Assembly (NCBI GenBank): GCA_902797565.1
Contig: CADBTO010000221.1
Coordinates: 1-9,776, forward strand
Direction: 5' to 3'
DNA: 9,776 nt
Origin: an uncultured Lachnospiraceae bacterium
GTDB lineage: Bacteria; Bacillota; Clostridia; Lachnospirales; Lachnospiraceae
A program made the position numbers and the translations under genes. Below, piece after piece: positions 1 to 6,807 of this stretch. Each line of letters opens with the position of its first letter. Positions within the stretch are counted from its first letter, which is position 1. Below the pieces are notes generated by a model. That model saw only the letters and a list, made by a program, of their open reading frames with translations. It was not told the DNA's origin and made no database searches.

Positions 1-228
1 GCGAAAGAAGTTGTCCGGCAGTATCGAAAGCCACTGGAGGAACTGAACCTGACCTATACGCAGTATGTGGTCATGATGGTCTTCTGGGAACATGGCGGCA
101 TGACAGAAAAGGAACTGGGCGAGATCGTCCATCTGGATTCGGGCACTCTCGCACCGCTTCTGAAACGATTGGAAAAGGCACTGGGCAGGCTGACCGCCTG
201 CCCAATCTGTATTTCAGCACCCCCCTAA
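1..228 (+). pseudogene. OhrR/MarR-type transcriptional regulator, 5' end outside window and 3' end truncated
   Basis: The frame is open from the first base and ends at TAA 226-228. Roughly the first 59 residues read as the middle of a MarR-family winged helix protein. [19 protein letters not shown] is the helix before the DNA-binding domain, [19 protein letters not shown] covers the helix-turn-helix, and LLKRLEK ends the recognition helix. The wording LDSGTL.PLLKRLE is typical of the organic-peroxide sensor OhrR, but the peroxidatic Cys lies near the N-terminus and is outside the window. After residue 59 the similarity stops: the expected wing and C-terminal dimer helix are replaced by about 16 unrelated residues. 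This change coincides with a hairpin at 182-204. The gene therefore looks broken, and the product probably cannot dimerise. The regulator identity is fairly sure; the OhrR subtype is an inference from motif wording. Confidence 0.7.
182..204 (-). terminator. Hairpin, possible terminator of the minus-strand remnant
   Basis: A perfect 9-bp GC-rich stem (TGGGCAGGC pairing with GCCTGCCCA) closes a 5-nt loop. It starts about 9 bases beyond the TGA of the minus-strand remnant. Read on the minus strand, it is followed by AGTGCCTTTTCC, which has only a short interrupted T run, so termination would be weak or factor-assisted. It also marks the point where the plus-strand regulator loses similarity to its family. 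Confidence 0.5.
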
Positions 229-726
229 AGGCAATGCTTTCAAATATTCCTCCACATTGATATACGAAATATCTCCCTCTTGCTTTTCTCCGCCCCGGTA
301 AATCACCCCTTTCCGGATAACCTCACCAAATCGAAAAGCCGTATCCTCACATTTTTTCGAATCAATGAGATGTCGATACTGCTCCGGAACAGCTTCCATA
401 CTATGCTTGATTTCGTATATCTCGCAGGTAATTGACTCGGGATCAACAACCACCATGTCAAATTCTCCGATGGAAAACTGCAACCGGAACACATCTTTCT
501 TCGGAAAAGAAAGCTTTGTTTCCAAAAGGACAATATCTTCCATCATCCTTCCTTTGATCTCATCCAAAATCCGATTAAAAATCCTGCTCCGATCAGAGGC
601 AGATATATTCTGGAAAACCTGTTCCAAAAGAAGCTGCCGAACCAGCGCCTTTGCCTGGGCATAACGAAGGCCCGGCTGGGCAATTGCAGCCCGAAACGTC
701 CGTTCATTTCTGACAGGAGTATTTTT
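214..726 (-). pseudogene. C-terminal part of an AAA-type ATPase/nuclease-fold protein, remnant
   Basis: The frame is open from just after an in-frame stop at 727-729 to TGA at 214-216, about 170 residues. The only usable start inside it is a weak TTG at 627, which leaves 137 residues. The upstream in-frame stretch (PVRNERTFRAAIAQPGLRYA) reads like coding sequence, so the true protein began further upstream. The C-terminal half shows GEFDMVVVDP followed about 10 residues later by EIYEIKHS, an Asp...Glu-x-Lys arrangement like the PD-(D/E)XK nuclease fold, then QYRHLID and a tail ending in SYINVEEYL. I associate this layout with the C-terminal domain of ATP-binding proteins of the AAA/DUF4143-like kind common in Lachnospiraceae. 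No Walker A or B motif is present. I call it a decayed gene fragment; the family assignment is from memory of the motif style. Confidence 0.55.
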
Positions 727-826
727 CTAAACCTTGAAATATTTCCCGCTTCCGGAATCCAGAAATTGGACGCACGAAGTCCCTCAGTTCTTTCCCAAAA
801 AGAATATTCGTCCTGAAAACGTCCAT
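704..826 (-). pseudogene. Frame-shifted N-terminal piece of the same remnant (40-residue ORF)
   Basis: This short ORF starts at ATG 824-826, 5 nt after a strong GGAGG at 832-836. A second ATG at 827-829 is too close to that site. It encodes MDVFRTNILFGKELRDFVRP and continues to GLEKYSCQK, stopping at 704-706. It overlaps the upstream end of the longer remnant frame by about 20 bp. Joining GLEKY here to TPVRNERTFRA in the other frame gives a smooth protein, which suggests one small indel near 715-724, next to a run of five A. Together the pieces would make a protein of about 200 residues from 826 to 214. An independent small peptide is possible but less likely. I do not recognise this N-terminal piece. 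Confidence 0.45.
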
Positions 827-924
827 CATCCCCTCCAACTCACACCCTCACTGATCCAGCCTCTTTTTTCAAAAAAAATAGAGCGCTTCTACAACCCTTT
901 CCCCAGATCATAGTCCCGCTCATA

Positions 925-948
925 CAAAAAACATTTTATGTTTTTTTG
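925..948. repeat. AT-rich palindrome at the predicted transcription start
   Basis: CAAAAAACAT at 925-934 faces ATGTTTTTTTG at 938-948 across a 3-nt loop. The arms are complementary apart from one extra T. It would cover about +6 to +29 of the transcript from the promoter at 960-988. That position suits a repressor operator; the RNA hairpin would be weak because it is mostly A-U. No cognate regulator can be named from the sequence. Confidence 0.5.
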
Positions 949-959
949 ATCGTAGACAT

Positions 960-988
960 ATAATATACCTGCATCTTTCTGAAGTCAA
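960..988 (-). promoter_or_regulatory. Sigma-A type promoter facing the remnant
   Basis: Read on the minus strand, TTGACT (983-988) and TATTAT (960-965) are separated by exactly 17 bp. The elements differ from the TTGACA and TATAAT consensus by one base each. The predicted start of transcription is near 953. The promoter points to the frameshifted remnant at 826-214, about 125 nt downstream. It is the best promoter match I could find in the window. Confidence 0.7.
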
Positions 989-1051
989 GTTTTTTCTTTA
1001 TCTTTTCTGGTTTTTCCTAAAAAATTTCTTCCTTTGTTTTCCTCTCCTTCC

Positions 1052-2944
1052 TCACACCCGCACCCCTTTCTTTCCGCTCCATCCTCCATACCGGACACTG
1101 CCGTCCGTTCCCGTATAATACGCCCGCACCTGGACATAATACTTCTTTCCGGACACAAGGGAAGAAATTGTCTTTTTCCGGATAGAACTCGAACGGACCT
1201 TCTTTTTCGATGCGGATTTCATACTGGCTTTCCGGCTATAACGAATCTGAAAGCCGCTTACCTTTCCTGTATCCTTCCGCCATATGACAGTAAACTTCTT
1301 GCTGCCCGCCGTGACCTTACGAATAGAAACATCTGCCACCTGGACGTTGTTTCCTGAATCCACATTGTCCAGATCTGTACTTTGCAGGTTGAAATAATCA
1401 ATCGGTGTGTTCTGGTACACTGTTTCACTAGAAGACGAGAGTTCTATGTACCCATAACCGGTATACACATCTTTCCCCGTTTCTTCCACATCAACGGCAT
1501 TCTCCACGAGCACTTCCATCGTCTCGTCCGCAGAATAATCCGGATGATACAGCTTCACCATTGCCGCCGCCGCCGCCACAAACGGGGACGCAAACGACGT
1601 CCCTTCATTGATGTCATAAAACTTCGATCCATAAATCGATGCGCTCCGCACGGCCTCTCCGGGCGCGACAAAATCCAGGGACTCCCCGTAGTTTGACCAT
1701 TCCATCCATTTCTCGCCTTCCCCGATCGCACCAACAGAAACCACATAGTCGCTGTATGCCGGATAACATAACACTTCTTCAATATTTTCTGCCACGCCAT
1801 TCGCATCCCCGTTCCCGCTCGCCACGATGGTCAACACGCCTTTTTCCACCGCTGCGCGCAGGCTTTCCTCCATCTCCGGTACGCCCTCTTCATCCCTCTT
1901 GAAGCCTTCACCGCCAAAACTGCAGTTAATCACAGACGCCCCGTTTTCCACCGCATAATCCACTGCCATCCGTGCATCATACAGGCTGCCCATGCCATTG
2001 TGATCCATGATTTTGACGACCAGTAACTCCACTTGTTCCGGCGTCCCGTCGCAAATTACCCCTGCAACATGCGTCCCGTGCCCGTTATTATCCCGATAGC
2101 TGGAAAAATTCAGGAACATCCCGCCTTCGGTAATCATACTCCGGCTCTTTTCAGAGATCGTCCGGTTCGCGAACAGTTCGTGTTTCTGTGAAAGCCCGGT
2201 ATCCAGCACCGCTACCGTGATTTTCCCCAGGGAACTGTCACGCATCGCCTCCGTCTTCAGCTTGTCCAGCCCCAAATACGATGTCCCATTCGATACAGAT
2301 ACATAATCCGACATCTCGGACGTTCCTGCTGCGACCTCCGTCCCACCAGGCTGGGAACCACTTCCCGCGCCGCCTGCACCACCAGGCTGGAAGCCGTTTC
2401 CCGCGCCGCCTGCACCACCAGGCTGGAAGCCGTTTCCCGCGCCGCCTGCACTGCCAGGCTGGGAACCGCTCCCTGCATCGCCCATTTTAACTGCGTCCTG
2501 CCCGGAAACCTGAATCAGCCGGTCCGTAGAGACAGACGCTGCCCCATAGATTTGCCGGAACTTGTCATACGCGTTTTTTGTCTCTTTTTCACTTTCATAC
2601 TCCAGGATATACTCCCCGGATTTTTCATAATAAATGCAGGAAGCTGCCCCAAAGCTATCCTCCAGGCTGCCATTCCACTTCAGAATCACACGCTGGAGCT
2701 GGAACTTTTCTTCATAATCCGTCGCCCGCTCTGCGCCTTTGTACGAATCACTGTCCCAGTTCCGGGCGATCTGTTCTACAACCTTGGTAGGGTCAGACAC
2801 ACAGCGAACCGCTTTTCCGTCAACCAGACGTTGATCCTTGTGCCACCCTGCAGCACGAACATCCTCATGTACCTGGGACGGTAATGCAATAATCCCCAAC
2901 ACCAGGAGTACCGCCAGAACCCCTGCAACAAACCCTTTCTTCAT
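1052..2944 (-). CDS. Secreted S8 family subtilisin-like serine protease with C-terminal fibronectin-type domain
   Basis: A 630-residue exported protease. The start chosen is ATG 2942-2944, because AAAGGAG (2954-2960) sits 9 nt upstream. An ATG 13 codons earlier has no such site and would hide the signal peptide. Residues 1-32 form a signal peptide: MKK, a hydrophobic core VLAVLLVLGIIA, and a likely cut near VRAA. Residues 33-155 are probably a propeptide, followed by a Gly-rich repeated linker at about 157-208. The S8 domain runs from about 225 to 505, with Asp248 (AVLDTG), His289 (NGHGTHVAG), oxyanion Asn378 (ASGNGD) and Ser450 (EGTSFASP), so it should be active. Residues 540-630 are Lys-rich and look like a fibronectin type III domain ending in GWSGKKGVRV, as in clostridial surface proteins. 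There is no LPXTG anchor. It begins 57 bp after the fumarase gene with no terminator seen between. The substrate is unknown. Confidence 0.93.
   Translation of the reverse strand: MKKGFVAGVLAVLLVLGIIALPSQVHEDVRAAGWHKDQRLVDGKAVRCVSDPTKVVEQIARNWDSDSYKGAERATDYEEKFQLQRVILKWNGSLEDSFGAASCIYYEKSGEYILEYESEKETKNAYDKFRQIYGAASVSTDRLIQVSGQDAVKMGDAGSGSQPGSAGGAGNGFQPGGAGGAGNGFQPGGAGGAGSGSQPGGTEVAAGTSEMSDYVSVSNGTSYLGLDKLKTEAMRDSSLGKITVAVLDTGLSQKHELFANRTISEKSRSMITEGGMFLNFSSYRDNNGHGTHVAGVICDGTPEQVELLVVKIMDHNGMGSLYDARMAVDYAVENGASVINCSFGGEGFKRDEEGVPEMEESLRAAVEKGVLTIVASGNGDANGVAENIEEVLCYPAYSDYVVSVGAIGEGEKWMEWSNYGESLDFVAPGEAVRSASIYGSKFYDINEGTSFASPFVAAAAAMVKLYHPDYSADETMEVLVENAVDVEETGKDVYTGYGYIELSSSSETVYQNTPIDYFNLQSTDLDNVDSGNNVQVADVSIRKVTAGSKKFTVIWRKDTGKVSGFQIRYSRKASMKSASKKKVRSSSIRKKTISSLVSGKKYYVQVRAYYTGTDGSVRYGGWSGKKGVRV
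2346..2476 (-). repeat. 36-bp tandem repeat in the protease linker
   Basis: Three 36-bp units begin at 2346, 2382 and 2418, followed by a partial fourth from 2454. The second and third are almost identical. Each encodes 12 residues of the type GGAGNGFQPGGA, forming a flexible Gly/Pro/Gln spacer between the propeptide-like region and the catalytic domain. The period is a multiple of three, so changes in copy number keep the frame. Confidence 0.85.
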
Positions 2945-2953
2945 GATTAAGCA

Positions 2954-2960
2954 CTCCTTT
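2954..2960 (-). promoter_or_regulatory. Ribosome binding site deciding the protease start
   Basis: AAAGGAG on the minus strand lies 9 nt before ATG 2942-2944. It supports the internal Met that opens the signal peptide over the ATG at 2981-2983. It belongs to a 14-bp string (2953-2966) also found at the gyrB ribosome binding site (8865-8878). Confidence 0.75.
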
Positions 2961-3001
2961 GTGTGCGCTCTTTTTCCTTGCATTGCGGTTCATTTTCGAA
3001 C

Positions 3002-3847
3002 TTAAATCACCATCTCCCCATGCCGGTTCACATGGCAGCAGATATTCACTGCGCAGGGCAGCCCCGCAATATGCGTCGGATAAGTATTGACCTGCACAGC
3101 CAGAGCCGTCTTCGTACCGCCCAGTCCTGCCGGTCCGATTCCCAGCCCGTTGATTTCCTCCAGAAGTTCCTGCTCCAGCTTCGCTGCCCATTCCACCGGA
3201 GATGCAGTGCCAGTCTCCCGCGTCAGTGCCTCTTTCGCCAGAAGCGCCGCCTTTTCAAACGTACCGCCCACACCCACGCCCACCACCATCGGCGGGCAGG
3301 CATTCGGTCCGGCATCCGAAACAGCGGAAAGAACCGCTTCCCGAATCCCTTCCAATCCCTGCGCAGGCTTGAGCATGAAAATCCTGCTCATATTTTCGCT
3401 TCCGAACCCTTTCGGTGCCACCTTCACCCGTACCTTGTCCCCGGAAACAATCTTCGTATGCAGCACGGCAGGCGTATTATCCTTTGTATTCACGCGCTCC
3501 ACGGGATCCGCCACCACGGATTTCCGCAGATAGCCGTCCACATACCCCTTCCGGACACCGGCATTGACCGCCTCCGTCAGATCACCGCCCACAAAATGCA
3601 CATCCTGCCCAATTTCCAGGAAGACCACCGCCATCCCGGTATCCTGGCAGATCGGAATCTGTTCTTCTTTTGCTACCACAAGGTTTTCCTGCAGCTGTTC
3701 CAGGACGCGCTTCCCGATTGGTGAAGCCTCCTCATCCTTTGCCTGCTGCAATGCCGCCTTCATATCCTGGGACAGGTCGTAATTCACATCCACACATAGC
3801 TTTGCAACAGCATCCGAAACTTCGGATACATTTATTTCACGAATCAT
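3002..3847 (-). CDS. fumA: Fumarate hydratase, class I (iron-sulfur), alpha subunit
   Basis: A 281-residue protein, the usual length for the alpha subunit of two-subunit class I fumarases, which reversibly hydrate fumarate to L-malate using a [4Fe-4S] cluster in the cytoplasm. Three Cys motifs expected to hold the cluster are present: Cys67 in PICQDTG, Cys184 in GPNACPP, and Cys270/271 in NICCHVNRH. Other family blocks include APKGFGSENMS (144-154) and GLGIGPAGLGGTKTALAV (234-251). The closely related L-tartrate dehydratase alpha subunit cannot be fully excluded. ATG 3845-3847 overlaps the gyrA stop as ATGA, and a GTGAGGA purine stretch lies just upstream, so translation is probably coupled to gyrA. 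The beta subunit gene, normally adjacent, is absent: the next gene is a protease. The enzyme would need a beta subunit encoded elsewhere. Confidence 0.93.
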   Translation of the reverse strand: MIREINVSEVSDAVAKLCVDVNYDLSQDMKAALQQAKDEEASPIGKRVLEQLQENLVVAKEEQIPICQDTGMAVVFLEIGQDVHFVGGDLTEAVNAGVRKGYVDGYLRKSVVADPVERVNTKDNTPAVLHTKIVSGDKVRVKVAPKGFGSENMSRIFMLKPAQGLEGIREAVLSAVSDAGPNACPPMVVGVGVGGTFEKAALLAKEALTRETGTASPVEWAAKLEQELLEEINGLGIGPAGLGGTKTALAVQVNTYPTHIAGLPCAVNICCHVNRHGEMVI

Positions 3848-6693
3848 TTTCCATCCTCACCCGTTTCGCCTTCCTCTTCCATGAGCCGGTCCTCCGTCCG
3901 GACCTTTGCGATGCTCGCCACAAGAGAACCTTCTGCAAGCTCAATCAGCTTCACGCCGCTCGTTACCCTGGAAGCCAGTTTCGTATCAGAGACATTGATC
4001 CGGATAACCTGTCCTTCCGTCGTGATCAGCATGACCTGGTCTTCCACAGTGACCGGCAGCACGCCTACCAGATTCCCGGTCTTCTCCAGAATCTTGTAGC
4101 ACTTCGTTCCTTTGCCGCCGCGATGATGTACCGGGAACTCCTCGATCATCGTACATTTCCCGTAACCACCCTCTGAAACAATCAGCACAGACTCTCCCTC
4201 GGAAGACATCTGCATCGAAATCACAATATCATCCGGCAGCAGGTTCATCGCAATGACCCCCCGCGCCATCCTTCCCATCGTCCGGACATCCGAAAGGCTG
4301 AACCGGTGGCACATGCCCAGTTTTGTAAAGAGCATGACATCGTCCTCCTCCGTCGCCATCCGCACCTGAATCAGAATATCATCCTCCTTCAGGGCAATCG
4401 CATTCAGCCCGCGCTTCATAATGTTCTTGTATTCAGAAAGCTTCGTCCGCTTCACCATCCCGGTCCGCGTCACCATGATCAGGAACTGGCTCTCGTCGTC
4501 ATAATCCCTGACCGGTATCATAGAAGTAATCTTTTCATCCGGCTGGAGCGTGATCATATTCACAATCGCTGTCCCCCGCGACGTGCGCGATGCCTCCGGA
4601 ATCTCATACACCTTCAGCCGATACACCCGGCCCAGGTTTGTAAAGAACATCAGGTAATGATGCGAAGTGGTCATCAGCATTTCAACCACATAATCGTCCT
4701 CAATCGTCTCCATGCCCTTGATGCCCTTGCCGCCCCGATGCTGCGCTTTGAAATGGTCCACGCTCATTCGCTTAATATACCCCAGCTTCGTAAATGTAAT
4801 GACATTGCTTGCTTCCGGAATCAGATCCTCCATTGAGAAATCCAGTTCGTCAAAGCCGATGGTCGTCCGCCGGTCATCCCCGTACTTGTCCGCGATCACC
4901 TGGATCTCTTCTTTGATGACCAGAAGCAGCTTCTTCTCATCCGCAAGGATCTCCATCCAGTTCGCAATTTTCTTCTGCAGCTCGTCATACTCCGCCGTAA
5001 GCTTGTCCCGTTCCAAACCGGTCAGCGCCCGCAGCCGCATATCCACAATCGCCTGTGCCTGCGCTTCTGAAAATCCAAAACGATCCATCAATGCCTGACG
5101 CGCACCTGCCGGATCTTTGGAACTGCGGATAATGCTGATCACTTCGTCAATATGATCCAATGCCTGCAGCAGCCCTTCCAGAATATGTGCCCGTTCGCGT
5201 GCCTTATTCAGGTCATACTTTGTCCGCCGGGTCACAACGTCCTTCTGGTGGTTCAGATACTGCCCCAGCATTTCTTTCAGATTCAGGATCTTCGGCTGGT
5301 TGTCCACCAAAGCCAGCATAATGACCCCAAAGGTGTCCTGAAGCTGCGTATGCTTAAACAGCTGGTTCAGCATCACGGTCGGGTTCACATCTTTCCGGAG
5401 CTCAATCGCAATCCGCATCCCTTCCCGTGAAGATTCGTCCCGAAGTGCCGTGATCCCGTCCAGTTTCTTATCCTTGACAAGATCCGCCATATTTTCAATC
5501 AACCGAGACTTATTCACCATGTATGGCAATTCTGTTACCACAATCCGGTTCTTTCCGTTTTTCATCGGCTCGATTTCCGTAACCGCACGGACTCTGATCT
5601 TTCCGCGACCTGTCCGGTATGCCTGGTCAATCCCTGCTTTCCCAAGGATATGCCCGCCCGTCGGAAAATCCGGTCCCTGGACAATCCCGATCAACTCATC
5701 GATTTCCGTTTCCGCATCCCGCTCCACCTGGTTGTCTATCATCCGTACAACGGCTGCAATAACCTCCCGCAGGTTATGGGGCGGGATATTGGTCGCCATC
5801 CCTACTGCAATCCCAGTAGTCCCGTTCACTAGCAGATTAGGGAACCGTGCCGGTAATACAACCGGTTCCTTCTCTGTTTCATCGTAGTTGGGTATAAAAT
5901 CAACGGTATCCTTACCCAAATCTTCGATCATCGCCAGCGAAATTCTGGACAAACGTGCTTCCGTGTACCGCATCGCCGCAGCACTGTCACCATCCACCGA
6001 TCCAAAATTCCCATGCCCATCCACCAGCATATAACGGGTATTCCATTCCTGTGCCAGGTTTACCAAGGCACCATAAATCGAGCTGTCACCATGCGGATGG
6101 TATTTACCCATCGTATCCCCGACAAGACGGGCACATTTCCTATGCGGCTTGTCCGGACCGTTATTCATCTCGCTCATGGAATACAGGATCCTGCGCTGCA
6201 CCGGCTTGAGGCCATCCCGCACATCCGGCAGTGCACGGGAAACAATCACGCTCATTGCATACTCGATGTAGGATTTCTCCATCGTCTTCCGAAGGTCAAC
6301 GTCCTGGATCTGATCCACCACATCCCCTTCGCCATTCCCACCATCTCCGGAAATGCCGTGGCTTCCATCATCCCTATTTCCAGTGCCCTGGCCTGCACCC
6401 GCTGCACCCACCGGCTCTTCTGCGCTTGCCGCACCTGCCGGCTCTTCTGCGCCCGCTGCACCCACCGGCTCTTCTGCGCCTGCTGCACCCGCCGGCTCTT
6501 CTGCGCCTGCTGCGCCTGCCAGCTCTTCTGCGCCTGCCGCACCCGCCGGCTCTTCTGCTCCTGTTGCGCCTGCTGCACCCGCCGGCTCTGCTGCACCTAC
6601 AGCCTCTTCTGCACCTTCTCCACCTGCTGCGCCCACTGTTTCTTCCGCTCCCGCTGCATTCTGCTCCATGTTCTCTTCCATATTCTCATCCAT
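3844..6693 (-). CDS. gyrA: DNA gyrase subunit A with an expanded N-terminus
   Basis: A 949-residue subunit that cuts and rejoins DNA during negative supercoiling, acting as GyrA2GyrB2. Residues 127-620 are the breakage-reunion domain: QDVDLRKTMEKSYIEYAMSV, ALPDVRDGLKPVQRRILYSM, GKYHPHGDSSIY, and catalytic Tyr243 in AAAMRYTEARL. Residues 625-930 form the beta-pinwheel that wraps DNA, with a GyrA box QHRGGKG at 651-657 and a related HHRGGKG at 856-862. This marks it as gyrase, not topoisomerase IV ParC. The tail is acidic (EEEGETGEDGK). B. subtilis GyrA is about 820 residues; the excess lies between MDEN and DQIQDVDL, where about 120 Ala/Gly/Glu-rich residues are inserted. Ser204 matches E. coli Ser83, and Gly208 matches Asp87. 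AAGGAG at 6703-6708 lies 9 nt before the ATG. The stop overlaps the fumarase start. Confidence 0.98.
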   Translation of the reverse strand: MDENMEENMEQNAAGAEETVGAAGGEGAEEAVGAAEPAGAAGATGAEEPAGAAGAEELAGAAGAEEPAGAAGAEEPVGAAGAEEPAGAASAEEPVGAAGAGQGTGNRDDGSHGISGDGGNGEGDVVDQIQDVDLRKTMEKSYIEYAMSVIVSRALPDVRDGLKPVQRRILYSMSEMNNGPDKPHRKCARLVGDTMGKYHPHGDSSIYGALVNLAQEWNTRYMLVDGHGNFGSVDGDSAAAMRYTEARLSRISLAMIEDLGKDTVDFIPNYDETEKEPVVLPARFPNLLVNGTTGIAVGMATNIPPHNLREVIAAVVRMIDNQVERDAETEIDELIGIVQGPDFPTGGHILGKAGIDQAYRTGRGKIRVRAVTEIEPMKNGKNRIVVTELPYMVNKSRLIENMADLVKDKKLDGITALRDESSREGMRIAIELRKDVNPTVMLNQLFKHTQLQDTFGVIMLALVDNQPKILNLKEMLGQYLNHQKDVVTRRTKYDLNKARERAHILEGLLQALDHIDEVISIIRSSKDPAGARQALMDRFGFSEAQAQAIVDMRLRALTGLERDKLTAEYDELQKKIANWMEILADEKKLLLVIKEEIQVIADKYGDDRRTTIGFDELDFSMEDLIPEASNVITFTKLGYIKRMSVDHFKAQHRGGKGIKGMETIEDDYVVEMLMTTSHHYLMFFTNLGRVYRLKVYEIPEASRTSRGTAIVNMITLQPDEKITSMIPVRDYDDESQFLIMVTRTGMVKRTKLSEYKNIMKRGLNAIALKEDDILIQVRMATEEDDVMLFTKLGMCHRFSLSDVRTMGRMARGVIAMNLLPDDIVISMQMSSEGESVLIVSEGGYGKCTMIEEFPVHHRGGKGTKCYKILEKTGNLVGVLPVTVEDQVMLITTEGQVIRINVSDTKLASRVTSGVKLIELAEGSLVASIAKVRTEDRLMEEEGETGEDGK
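6400..6561 (-). repeat. 27-bp tandem repeat in the 5' end of gyrA (six units)
   Basis: Six consecutive 27-bp units encode residues 45-98 of GyrA, each a variant of GAEEPAGAA (with EEL, EEPV and SAEE variants). On the plus strand the shared GGCTCTTC string starts at 6413, 6440, 6467, 6494 and 6548, with AGCTCTTC at 6521. Less regular copies extend to about 6655, including one interval of 36 bp. The array is in frame and is predicted to be disordered and acidic. Confidence 0.9.
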
Positions 6694-6752
6694 ATGGTCA
6701 TGCTCCTTGTATTGCCATATCCTCAGCTGTAGATTATCTAACCTTTTATCTT

Positions 6753-6758
6753 ATTATA
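6753..6758 (-). promoter_or_regulatory. Possible gyrA promoter (-10 element)
   Basis: The 114-bp AT-rich gap between gyrB and gyrA has a perfect TATAAT on the minus strand, about 60 bp before the gyrA ATG. The -35 region about 17-18 bp upstream (GTAAAA or TGTAAA) is weak, and there is no TG extension. It could give gyrA its own promoter in addition to read-through from gyrB. Read-through alone is also possible. Confidence 0.35.
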
Positions 6759-6807
6759 CTAGTTTATTATTACACTTTTACACTAATGCACTTACTCATT
6801 TTAATAC

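Larger units (their letters stand above)
827..1051. other. AT-rich intergenic region between the protease gene and the remnant
   Basis: About 225 bp without a credible gene. On the minus strand it holds, in order, the 3' flank of the protease gene (no clear terminator hairpin), a consensus-like promoter, a long AT dyad just past the predicted start site, a leader of about 125 nt, and the GGAGG site of the remnant. A second imperfect AT dyad at 861-883 (CTC flanks around a T run and an A run) sits in the leader. I see no tRNA or recognisable riboswitch. Confidence 0.6.

Noticed and set aside
1000..1051. Possible terminator after the protease gene
   Set aside because: The stretch is A/T-rich, but I could not find a GC stem followed by a T run on the minus strand.
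2346..2476. Regularly spaced repeats resembling a CRISPR array
   Set aside because: The units are contiguous 36-bp coding repeats with no unique spacers, and no cas gene is present.
2257..2478. Minus-strand repeat-containing frame (QAARETASSLVV units)
   Set aside because: It is the protease linker repeat read in another frame, inside the real protease gene.
2963..3724. 253-residue open frame on the plus strand opposite the fumarase gene
   Set aside because: The minus-strand frame is a clear enzyme with cluster Cys motifs. The plus-strand product is Arg/His/Pro-rich with no recognisable domain and is an antisense shadow.
4306..4836. 176-residue plus-strand frame opposite gyrA
   Set aside because: It lies fully within the well-supported GyrA C-terminal domain coding sequence and has no ribosome binding context or domain I can recognise.
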